64,000 bases of DNA, from assembly GCA_036346375.1 (NCBI GenBank), contig CM070515.1:17258423-17322422 (forward strand). Reading direction: 5' to 3'. Below the pieces are notes generated by a model. The model searched no databases and was not told where the DNA came from. It was given only the letters and a program-made list of their open reading frames with translations. Source of the stretch: Guadua angustifolia (Eukaryota > Streptophyta > Magnoliopsida > Poales > Poaceae). Shown here in pieces: positions 54,633-64,000 of the stretch; position 1 is the first letter of the stretch, and each line of letters opens with the position of its first letter. The translations under genes and the position numbers were made by a program.

Positions 54633-56943
54633 TCATATCTGTGCGTTTACTCCACCATAGGATGTGGGATTCTGTTTAAGTTCTTTTTCAAGCTCCTTGA
54701 TGACAGGCTCTACTTCGGCGTCAACCTTGTTGCTGAACTTGTCGATCTGTATTAGCAAGTACCATAAAAAGTTAATACCTTCATCCTTGGTTTCTTTCAC
54801 ATTACTTACAAAACAAGATTAGACATTCGATGCTTTCATAACAAGAGAAGGAATTATACAAGGGACCTTACGGGTCTGTAGGCATCTTGTTTATAATTCA
54901 GTTAGTTAACTTATTTCTCAACCTTCAATAAAGTGTAATGACATAAGAAGGCCAAACATTAATCCCTCTTGGAATGATGAAAGCAAACTATTTATGGCAA
55001 ACTGTATGGCATAGTAGAATTGCTTTACAAAATTTGAGATAATGTCACCATAATGAGTTTGAAATGAAACTGTAATAGTACTCCTTTTGCAATAGCAACT
55101 AAGAAAATTTTCCAACCCTTGAGTCATCAGAAATTTTAGTGTGGAGCAAGAGTAACACCAGAAATATTGAAATCGGCCTCAGTTTCTTACAGGAAGCAAT
55201 TAACCTAAAGCCGAAAGCTCACCGGTCTAAATGACTGAAATGGTCAGAAATTACAAAGTAGGACATGGGACTATATGAGTGTTCTATGCTCTCCAAAAGA
55301 AAGTTGCATATATCTATTCTCAATCTTTAGCATTAACAATTTACCATACAGCACTGCTAATCGCTAATTTGCACTTGGATAATATTCTCAAATAATATTA
55401 CCCATCATATGTGAAATATAATCGGAAATTAGTATCAAGCCTTGGAAAACAAGACAAGAATATGGAAGCACATCTTAACGATGGCTTCAACCTTGTCTGC
55501 GTCCTTATCCACTGTCTCAGCAATGTACTCAACCTTCTCCACTGCTTTCTGCAGAGAGCCATCATCAGGAAGTCGGTCTGCCACATTAGTAGCTAGCTTC
55601 TCCGTTACCTCAGCTATATGCTCCACAACCTCCACAGCAGTCTCCACATTTCCCAGTCTCGTCTGAGATAACAACCAGACTATAGCAAAAAGATTCTCCA
55701 GACTTATAGCACACCGTAATAGTATTTAACTACTCAGAAGGAATTCATGAACTCCACAATAATTTCTACTTGGTTAAAAACTAGAGTAAATTTTACAAAA
55801 CTATAGGTTTCTTATATAAACTACCAGAAAAATATAAGTTTTAGCTTCTATTTCACAAAACTACGGATTTTAGGAGATCTTGTATCACAAAACTACAAGT
55901 TTTAGAATTGATCGTTTCTTGTAACACGCGAGTGAAACCGGAAATGGGGGGCGCATGAGGCTGTCATGCAGGCTCACACTATCAGATCTGTTACAAGAAA
56001 TAGCCAATTCTAAAACATGTACTTTGGTGACACAAGTTCTTTTAAAATCTGTAGTTTTATAAAATATGAACTAAAACATGTAGTTTCTGATAGTTTGTAC
56101 AAAAAATTTGTAGTTTTGTGAAATTTAGTCTAAAAACTAGCAATTCATGTACTCAACAATGATTACTACTTGATAGTAATTCATGAACCCCACGACAATT
56201 ACTACTGAGTTCTATTCAAGATTAGCCACTTGTATTTTGCAGGTGAACGGTGAATGACTATAGGTGAGTTAGTCTGAGATAGACAATAACCGGTAGTGAC
56301 TATTGAGTTGCACGTATATACCTTCGACATGCCTGATTCTCTTGTAGAATGGTACCACCGTGTACACCACACCTCCAAGCACCCACCGCGCCCTGGGAGA
56401 TCACCCAACAAAGAGCCAAAGAGGCTTGGTCACAAATCACAATTCACACGAAAGCAAACAAACAACCACACACTTTTTGACGTATACAATGCTACCAAGT
56501 CCATTACTCGTACCAGGTAGGCATCGTCGGAGAAGAACGGAGGTGCCGGCCGCCACGTGCGGCGGCGGCGGCGGCCAAATCCGCCGAAACGATATCCGAT
56601 TTTCCAAGAACGACCCAGCTGTCCAGAATCGCAACCATATCAACAAATCCATGCGCTAATTAGCTAAAGAACGAAGCAAGATACTGCAATCACAAGGGAC
56701 AGAAAAATTACCCCGAGTCGATGTCACTCAAATCGGAACCATCCTCTACAGGCTTCTTCCCTCTCCTGCATCAAGATCGAGGCACCAAAAATCACAACGA
56801 AACCGCCGAATTCTAGTCATTCATCTAGTTGTCGGGTTTCAATCTAGTGAAGAAAATACCCAAGTGAACCAAGAAATCACTTGCCTTGAGTCTTCCTGGG
56901 CGGCCGAGGTGGGATCAATCGGCTGCATGGTGAGAGTCGCCAT
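54633..56943 (-). CDS. Putative plastid membrane-associated helical protein, six exons
   Basis: The ATG at 56943 gives MATLTMQPIDPTSAAQEDSR. Exons: 56943-56885, 56765-56712, 56618-56514, 56392-56322, 55662-55480, 54746-54633. Phases agree at three of five junctions using a GC-AG first intron (donor GCAAGT at 56879-56884). The product is GKKPVEDGSDLSDIDSGWVV, then SPTMPTWARWVLGGVVYTVV (hydrophobic, then PFYKRIRHVEG), then a long amphipathic helix VETAVEVVEHIAEVTEKLAT ... KAVEKVEYIAETVDKDA, and a C-terminal DKFSNKVDAEVEPVIKELEK. This pattern recalls plant proteins annotated as uncharacterised plastid proteins with one membrane-associating segment and a coiled tail. The exon 4/5 phase is off by one base (an indel or a small unseen exon). 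Function unknown. Confidence 0.7.
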
Positions 56944-57143
56944 GGATGGAACGATCGGAAATCGATTGAGAGAAGCCGGATAAGGAGAAGCTCGATTTGA
57001 TCGAGACCGGAAGAGGGGACGACTTGGAAGAAGGTTGTGTGGACCGTACTCCAATCTAAGGCGCCGTACTTGACCGCTCTCCAATCTGAACCGTTTAAAA
57101 GTGATCTGACAGTTCACGATTGGACTGATCATGCGCGATCCAA

Positions 57144-57385
57144 CAGAGGGTGACTCAAATAATAATATGGAGATGTTAGGGCATTTTTGAGTAAATTCTC
57201 GCTTCTACTGAATCGTAACCGTATATATTTAGATCTAACAACTCCGAAGAAATACCACAGATGGATTGCCATGATTCTGTATGATCTAAACAGAGAGGAT
57301 CTAATCCTCAATACGTTAGACTTAGTTCCTGTTTGGTATAGCTCCAACTCCGAATTTTGCAGCTTTAGATCTAACTTCTCACTTA
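57144..57385. other. Upstream region of the helical-protein gene
   Basis: The gene's 5' UTR and promoter side, with short ORFs only. CTTAGTTCCTGTTTGGTATAGC at about 57320 resembles the start of the adjacent MITE family and may be a truncated copy. Confidence 0.35.
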
Positions 57386-57598
57386 GGGTGCGTTTGGTAG
57401 GGCTCGTGGATCTGGTGGAGCTGGATATTTCTAACTCCACCAGATCTATAAGCTAAAGCTGTGAGTACATTAAGAGTGTTTAGATGGATCATCTTGTTTA
57501 TATTTTAGATCAAAAATATAAACTTAATTCACTTTATTTTAGTCTATAAGTTTCAGATCTTAGATGAAACTGAGATCTAGAGCTTTACCAAACAAGCT
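57386..57598. mobile_element. Tourist-like MITE, TSD TTA
   Basis: The 213-bp element runs from GGGTGCGTTTGGTAGGGCTC to GAGCTTTACCAAACAAGC, flanked by TTA (57383-57385) and TTA (57599-57601). Its interior contains ATCTTGTTTATATTTTAG and TTCACTTTATTTTAGTC, the inverse of the element at 36682-36838. Non-coding. Confidence 0.85.
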
Positions 57599-57601
57599 TT
57601 A

Positions 57602-60508
57602 GATTCACTTCGTTAGAATCTAACGATGTCAGAGAAAATATTTAGCTACGATGTTAGCTCCGAATCCAAGAATAAGATAATTATGTACAAAAAGAGTAAA
57701 CTACCCTCGTAACATTTTTAGCAGGAACTCAACCTTGCACCATGGGCACTATAGCCCGACAAAAGACTACCAAATCAAGGGTAAACAGGCGCGCCATACA
57801 GCATATAACAGAACAGTTCAATTTAAAACTTTATTTAGTATTGCTCTGAACCAAAACAGTATTGGGCCCTGTCCCGCTCTAGGATTAACATCAAAAGCTA
57901 CGTTATTGATTTTCTGATATCCTTCTAATTTCTAATTATATCTCTTACAAACAAATACCAATACACAAAAACCAACTGGGTATCATAGTGCAACACCCAC
58001 AAAACCTTTTCATCACGTGTAAGAATATCCTAAGAAAAAAAATGAAAAATAGAATAGCACCTTAAACCACAGTTAAGTTACTAATCAATTTACAATTCTC
58101 TGAATTTACAACTACATTCTCCAAAGCTGTATGGTGATGAACAACTGGAGTGCCGCCAACACTGATGGATGGTGGTACCACAAAAATGAAGATATTTCAT
58201 GCTGCTGCATCTGGAACAAATTTGTTATCCTTTTTGCAGGAGCTACATGACATTTCCAAACTATAGATCAGCTCATATTCATGAGCCCATTGCTATCTCC
58301 TTCTCCTACACGTTCCACTCGGCAAAACTTGCCATCTGCATGCTTTGGAGGAAATGAAAATGAATCAAGCTACAGGAGCTGTTAAGGCTTGAGAGAGAGG
58401 AACACAAAGAACTCACCCACTTAGGGTCTTAGGCTAAAAATCATAGTTAACATTACAATATCCACAGCCTAAAAATCTTAGTCAAGATTACAATATCCAC
58501 AGCCTAAACATGTTTATATCTCTAGTTCTTTTGTAGTATTCTTGTAACAAGGATAGTATCATTGCTTCAAATAATTTGTTGGTGCACTTAGTGAGACTTA
58601 GAATATTTAGGATTTAATTGTCGAAAATTGTATTTTTTTACTTAGTAAATTTATTTATCGCAATTAGAGCCAAAAAATTTAGAAACCTCCTATTCACCCC
58701 CTTCTAATCAGTTACCTTTGATCCTATAGATGCGGCATAGAAGGGAGGGGAGGTGGCCAGCAGAGAAGGGGAGGCGGCGGGATTTATAGCTGTGGCAGGA
58801 GAAGGGGGAGGTGGCAGGATTTGTGGTGGAGGTAGGAGAAAGGGGAGCGGTGGCTCGATTTGTGGAGGCGGGAGAGGGGGGAAGCGGCGGCGATTTATAG
58901 CATTGGGAGGTGGATGCTGCGTGACAAGGAGAAGGGGTTACGAGGGAGAGATAGATTTTTAGGGTTAGGATTGATGGGCTGGAATAGGCTTTTCCTTTGT
59001 TTGGGCTTTGCATTGTGGGCTTGGAGGTATCGAGGAGGATCGCGGAGTATTAGAGAAGAATCAAGACTTTTTCATTAATTTTTTATGCTGAATTTCACTG
59101 ATCCTTGTCGATCTGGGATCGAAGAGGATCACGGATGATCGGGGTATCCAATAAGTATCTGATACTGGTATGGAACCTTTGTGAAGGATCAGTGATTTAT
59201 AGAACATACATGCTATTCAACTAAATTAACATGTTTCCCTATCATCAAAACCATCCGCAAGAAAACGCCCAGAGCCATGCACAAACCAATGTGTAACTAC
59301 AGTTAATTGTTGCCAAGCAGTAATTTTGATTCAGCATACAACATACATAGGTTTGGCAAACATACTTGTTTTTCCTTTTACCAAACTGCCGGTAATACTC
59401 ATCCAGGCCATCAATCCGGCCACAACTCACAGGGTCAATTTCCAAAATAAGCAGGACAGTTTGCCATCATCTTATAAATCATTTCTAAACAAAGCATGGT
59501 GGAAAGGATCTTGTTATTCTGCAAGGTGTGAAGGAATTACTCAACTACACTGCTTTGACTAACCTAGCCGGTATCGAGAAGTACTACAAATTTGTTGATG
59601 TTGACCTAAAGTTAGATCCAATCATGAAAGTGCCTTGCTCAGTAAGTACTACAAATCTGTTGGGTTGTCCCTTATGCTTGAATCACATTCATATTATACT
59701 TAAGTTCAGCCTATCAACCAAGCCAGTTTAGGAACCTGGCCTTCAAAGATCAATCCATATGATCTAAGTTCAGCCTATCCAGATGATCTAAGTTCAGCCT
59801 ATCAATCCAGTTTAGCCTATCAAGCATCCATCTCATCCCGATCTGAATAAAAAAAAAGCGGCAGAGGCAAATCGCCATGGGAACCTGACCTTCAAGATCA
59901 ATCAGGAATCCGGGGGGAGGGCGCCGGGCCGAGGTCGTCCGCGCCGGGGGAAAGTCGTCGTGGAGGACGCCGGGTGGAAGTAGGCCACGGACGCCGGATG
60001 CGCGCCGCGCCGGGCTCGCTAGGGTTTGGGCGAGAGGGTGTGCGGGAGGCGACGACAAGAGGGCTCGCTAGACATGTGTAAAACTCTCTTTACTAGTTTC
60101 AATCCAGAACGTACAGTTCTAATCCAACAGCGTACGTTGGTAGAACCTCCTCGATCGCAGATGTGACGCGATCCAAATGGCGGCCACAACCTAATCAGGT
60201 CTCCCCGCCGACGCCCAACCGCCGCCGAGACCACCCAGCTGCTCCACCCGTTCCTCCGGCCTCCCGGCGACCTCCGAGCGAAGACTGGAAAGCGCCTATG
60301 CGCACCAGGTTTTCGTGGAATGCCTCGATCGAGAGCCCAGCGGGATCCTCCAGGATCGAAGGAAGCCGCGGCCGCCGCAGGAGACGGCAGCAAAACAGTG
60401 GAGCAGCCCGTGCCGCGACCGCGATTGAAATCCACAAATTAACCGTTGTTACTAGTCTATGTTCACGCGGCGTCGCGGGATGGTGATGTGCAGAGTAATG
60501 GCAAGGTG
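57602..60508. other. Intergenic sequence with low-complexity and LTR fragments
   Basis: Bases 58580-58740 end CCTATTCACCCCCTTCTAAT, the signature of a SIRE-type LTR end, so a small piece of another such LTR is likely. Bases 58740-58925 are G-rich low-complexity. Bases 59760-59820 contain three tandem copies of GATCTAAGTTCAGCCTATC. Around 59360-59440 (minus) and 59528-59640 (plus) there are short segments that read like exons but match nothing I can name. Bases 59900-60440 are GC-rich, with CAAACCCTAG at about 60033 (minus) as in a grass 5' UTR. Confidence 0.35.
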
Positions 60509-60516
60509 CTCAATTG

Positions 60517-60643
60517 GGAGGCAGATTCTCTGCCGTCCCGTACAGCAGAGTGCCGTTAAGACACTGTCACGTGAGCCCAGCGTCGGGTCCACACGACAGT
60601 GCCTCAACGGCACTATACTGTAACGGCAGACAATCCACATCCA
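60517..60643. mobile_element. 127-bp hairpin MITE, TSD CTCAATTG
   Basis: Two arms of about 50-60 bp form a near-complete hairpin: GGCAGATTCTCTGCCG/CAGAGTGCCGTTAAGACACTGTC at left and the inverted GACAGTGCCTCAACGGCACTATACTGTAACGGCAGACAATCC at right, with a loop of about 26 bp. The 8-bp TSD CTCAATTG is exact at 60509-60516 and 60644-60651. It could fold into a small-RNA-like precursor. Confidence 0.85.
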
Positions 60644-60839
60644 CTCAATTGCCACTGGGTGGTTAGTTTTTTATTCGTGAAGGAGGTATTGTTCTTGGTA
60701 AAACCTCTCAGACGATATCTTGTGTTTAAATTGCATTAAGATGGATTAGTAAATGCATTGTGTGATATTTTTTTTGTCTTGTTTACTGATGTTAATAGTT
60801 GATCATACTACAGGGATAAGGATTTGTGCGAACTATAGG

Positions 60840-61385
60840 TAGCAAATGGGCGGCACGGCATGAGCACGAGCACGACTGGGCACGATCCATTTAGAAATGG
60901 TACGGTATGGCATGAACAGTTAATCGTGCCGTGCCGTGCCGGTCCACGGGCCGAAGATCAAGCTCAGGCACGGCACGAAGAAGAGAAAATAGTGCCGTGC
61001 CGGCATGAATAGCCCATCAGCAATATACAACAAAAACCCCTCAAACAAAATTTCAGACCACAAGCATAAACATTAAACAATATACATGCATGCATAACAA
61101 ATTAACAATATACAGGATCAGTTTATCACTTTATCAGTTACTTCACAGTACTTCACAGGTACAAATACATGCAAAAGCCCACAAACACAAGCTCACAAAC
61201 TTCAAATATTATTTTGAGCTGTTCACAGTGCCGTGCTCGTGTCGGCCCACGGGCCAAAGGTCAGGCCCAGGCACGGCATGGTTAGTCGTGCCAGCGCACT
61301 ATACATATCGTGCCGTGCCTAGTGCCGGGCCCAACTCCCGTGCCTCGGGCCGGCCCATTTAACACGGCCCATCTGGCCAACTTTA
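60840..61385. repeat. GCACGGCAC-rich repeat, probable terminal region of a hAT-like element
   Basis: GC-rich ends (AGCAAATGGGCGGCACGGC at about 60842; CCCGTGCCTCGGGCCGGCCCATTT at about 61338) flank an AT-rich centre. The end wording recurs at 47800-48050 and 53250-54190, so these are members of one family. Ends and TSD were not resolved. Confidence 0.5.
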
Positions 61386-62076
61386 GTGCGAACACATGAC
61401 TGCTTGTGGATAAATTCTTCATCCTGTAGAATGTACACTGACTTTCTGGATGTAAATGCAATCTGATTTTTCTCAACTTTTCTTTAAGTTGTGAACTATC
61501 TCAATTATTTTGTATTAGACATGGCAACTCTCTTTTCATTAGTTAGTGCCCATTACTCCATTCTTTCATCACTTCCCTCTTACTGCAGTCTTCAGAGTAC
61601 AAACATGTTACGTGATGAATTGACCGAGCAGGCTTTCTTGTTTTTTCAGTTTTTTTGAGATCCAACATTTTAATACTCAGTCATTCGAGAATATCTCCAT
61701 CTGTTTACGATCTGCATTTTCTTTGAAGTATAACCAGTCCATCTGCTGAAAAGAGTTGGATTAACAAACTAATATCTGAAGTATATGACTCAATAAAAGG
61801 TGGAATACAGATGCAATGAGCCAATAACTAACCATTACATATAGAACAATTACTCTTACTACTTTTTTTTAATAGAAAATATTGAATTCATAGACAATCT
61901 TGTGAAATGGTTTAATTATGTGGTGTACATCGTTGTATTACATGCATCTCGGTGACATATCTTCTCACTGATGGCTGATCCATACCATCATTCTGAACCC
62001 AGTGCCTGAAGGCTCATGTGCTAGCTGTATTTGCTTCCGGTTGCTAGTAATCTCGGGCTTATGGATCAAGATGTTC
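61386..62076. other. AT-rich intergenic sequence, no gene recognised
   Basis: No domain, splice pattern or repeat of note seen. Confidence 0.3.
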
Positions 62077-62081
62077 ATAAT

Positions 62082-62359
62082 TGTTAAAGTATAAGTGAAT
62101 TGTCCACCTTTCTTTATCAGCTTAAGTTTTTAGATGAACTAGCTGGTACATGCAACTCAATATAGTATCAGAGCCAAGAGATCTCAAGTTCAAGACTGGT
62201 TGGTGCAATTTAAAAAAATAATTATAGCCTACTTCTATTCCACGTCCTAGACCTGAGGGAACCTGTACGTGAGGGGAGGTGTTGAAGTATAAGTGAATTG
62301 CCCACCTTTCCTCATCAGCTTAAGTTTTTGGGTGAACTGACTGGTGCATGCAACTAATA
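62082..62359 (+). mobile_element. SMART (very small LTR retrotransposon), TSD ATAAT
   Basis: Two LTRs of 81 and 80 bp (62082-62162 and 62280-62359) carry TGTTGAAGTATAAGTGAATTG-type starts. The primer site is degenerate (TAGTATCAGAGCC at 62163-62175). The polypurine tract ACGTGAGGGGAGG sits just before the second LTR. The TSD ATAAT is exact (62077-62081, 62360-62364). At 278 bp it is the same family as 27868-28147, in the opposite orientation. Confidence 0.93.
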
Positions 62360-62364
62360 ATAAT

Positions 62365-64000
62365 GTGGAAATGACAAGGGGGATTTTGGCCTAACAAGTT
62401 GAGCATTTGACATATTTCTGCCTTGAGGATACTTCCTGGTATGCGTTCTTGCACCCTGCTAGCACATATTTTAGGAGATAGGATGTGCATAACTACATAT
62501 TTGGTGAGCCGTTTTATTTATTTTAAAACAAAACTATATTGAACTCTTTATTTCCCACTTTTTATCAGAATAAGGTTTATCGAGAGAGAAGACGGCAAAT
62601 GTGTTAGGATGTCTGCTTCTTTTATGCTATTTGACGGAGGCGTCAACTTCATTCTCTGAATGTGCACGTGATGCACTGATTGTTGAGCAATAAGCCAAAT
62701 ATACCTCAAATTATTCTACGAAACAATAAAATTAGCTTGCATATTTTTTTGTAGATTTGCTTCTTACTTTCTCCAAAAAAAAAAAACCTCTTGCTTATGT
62801 CTACGTTTTTTTGCTTGCAGCATTAAATGTTTTTCCCCCTGGAAAGGAAACTTAACTGAAATTACGAGTGAACTTGTGTTGAAAAAATAAAAAAAAATCT
62901 GAACAAGCTAATGCTATATGCGCAAGATCTACGTGGCATAGATATCTAGACATGCATGTGGTGAAACTGGGATATTATTGGTTGAACACAACGAATTTCT
63001 TGGGGTTAACTTGGGTTTAGTATTTGGAGTATGTCGGAAGAGTTGGGGTCCATTTTGTCCCTATCTTTTTAGTGCATCCTTAGCTTTTATCTCCAGTGAA
63101 GTTGTTTCTCTGCAAGACTTCACCAGTGGATCTAAAAGTTACTGTCAGTCTTCTACGATTTACTAATGTCCCTGTGACTTAAAGAATTTAGGGATACCTC
63201 CGTCCTACATATTGTAGATGAGAATCATTTTTATGAAGTTATTCTTGTCGTGTTTATTAGGGATGTTCTGGTCCTACTCCAAGTGATTCCTTTCAAAAAG
63301 CAGCTAAGAATATCAAATATTAAATAGACCGCTGAAACAAGTAAATTATTTTCCTAGGTTTGGAAACATCCAATGATATAATGAGAAAGCTGTCAGGCAA
63401 CTTGTCTGCTTGTCTCTTTATATGGTGAAATATGTCTAGTTCCTCTAAAGTCTCGTGTTCTATCGAGTTAGGTCTGTAAATTAGGTCTTGCCATGTTACC
63501 TCTAAAAATGTAATGTTCTGAGCTTTGAGTTATTTTAATATGAACTCGAATGTTCCACATGGGCTAGTACGTAGTTTCGAAGCATGTAATGCTTTTCTAC
63601 TACCCTGTAGAATTGCTGATGCCGACATTCCCTGTGCTGTGTTGATTTTATTATAGTTTTCGTCTCTGAATGAGACCGAGTTAAACCAAAACTCGATGTC
63701 GCCCATTTTTTACACGGAATAGCACTTACGTCCGTGCTTAACTATTAACCAGTATTGCTGTCCCAAATTTACTTTTTTTTTTAAAAATTTTGCCACGAGC
63801 TTTTATATTCATTATAGAAGAAAGAATAACGACGCACAAGCATCCCAAATTTACTTCATCGATCAAAAACATGGCTGCAGCACATTTTAGGCTCTGCAGT
63901 CACAAGTACTTACCGTGGCCAGCATTACTAAGTTCAATGCTAGTTTCTGTTTCCATTTTTTATAGAAACAGGACCGGAGATGTAGTGCCCAATTGTTGTG
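62365..64000. other. AT-rich intergenic sequence, no gene recognised
   Basis: One open frame at 62978-63166 shows no domain. The rest is AT-rich and unassigned to the window's end. Confidence 0.3.

Noticed and set aside
58580..58740. Full SIRE-type LTR
   Set aside because: Only the last part of such an LTR (CCTATTCACCCCC) is visible. No matching start, so left as a fragment.
59360..59640. Exon-like pieces GRIDGLDEYYRQFGKRKNK (-) and ELLNYTALTNLAGIEKYYKF (+)
   Set aside because: They read like protein but lie on opposite strands with no joining exons, and I could not assign a family. Recorded but not called.

Overview
This is a plant nuclear window, almost certainly from a grass (Poaceae). 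The sequence shows a TE-dense landscape of GC-rich, intron-containing genes separated by nested retrotransposons, grass-type CACTA, hAT, Tourist and Stowaway elements, TRIM/SMART mini-retrotransposons and SIRE-type Copia remnants. There are no bacterial operons, rRNA or tRNA genes, and no CRISPR arrays.

Five host loci are visible. A classical arabinogalactan-protein gene lies at 10126-10547 (+). A phytocyanin C-terminal exon lies at 31108-31525 (-). A small coiled-coil, tail-anchored protein gene lies at 34789-35509 (-). A two-RRM chloroplast RNA-binding protein gene lies at 37999-47573 (-), split by a 6.4-kb Copia element. A six-exon gene for a putative membrane-associated helical protein lies at 54633-56943 (-). 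Three of the five (AGP, phytocyanin, RRM) need small indels to restore the family-like reading frame, and the other two may have a one-base phase problem at one junction. Either the assembly keeps uncorrected indels or these are decaying copies.

Most of the rest is transposable elements, many with exact target-site duplications (TSDs). 1-6078: a Helitron end, then an inverted gypsy-type LTR interrupted by a related solo LTR. 6079-9900: unassigned repeats and a MITE. 11380-13180: three MITEs of three superfamilies. 14069-25700: a minus-strand SIRE-type Copia remnant (3' LTR, PPT, envelope-like ORF), interrupted by a 3.5-kb solo LTR (TSD ATAGG) and a 3.0-kb CACTA element (TSD AAA). 26442-30256: hAT MITEs, a 280-bp SMART and a hAT transposase fragment. 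38309-44706: Copia element with LTRs and TSD GGGTT. 48782-50298: a TRIM whose 3' LTR holds a second small Copia-like element. 50930-54200: a decayed RICESLEEPER-type hAT gene and its duplicated downstream region. 60517-62359: a hairpin MITE and a second SMART.

The host genes do not form a pathway. Two may be plastid-directed: the RRM protein has a clear transit-like N-terminus, and the helical protein is a weaker inference. The most informative structures are the Copia insertion a few bases from a splice acceptor, the four nested-insertion histories that TSDs resolve, and the tail-to-tail inverted LTR pair.
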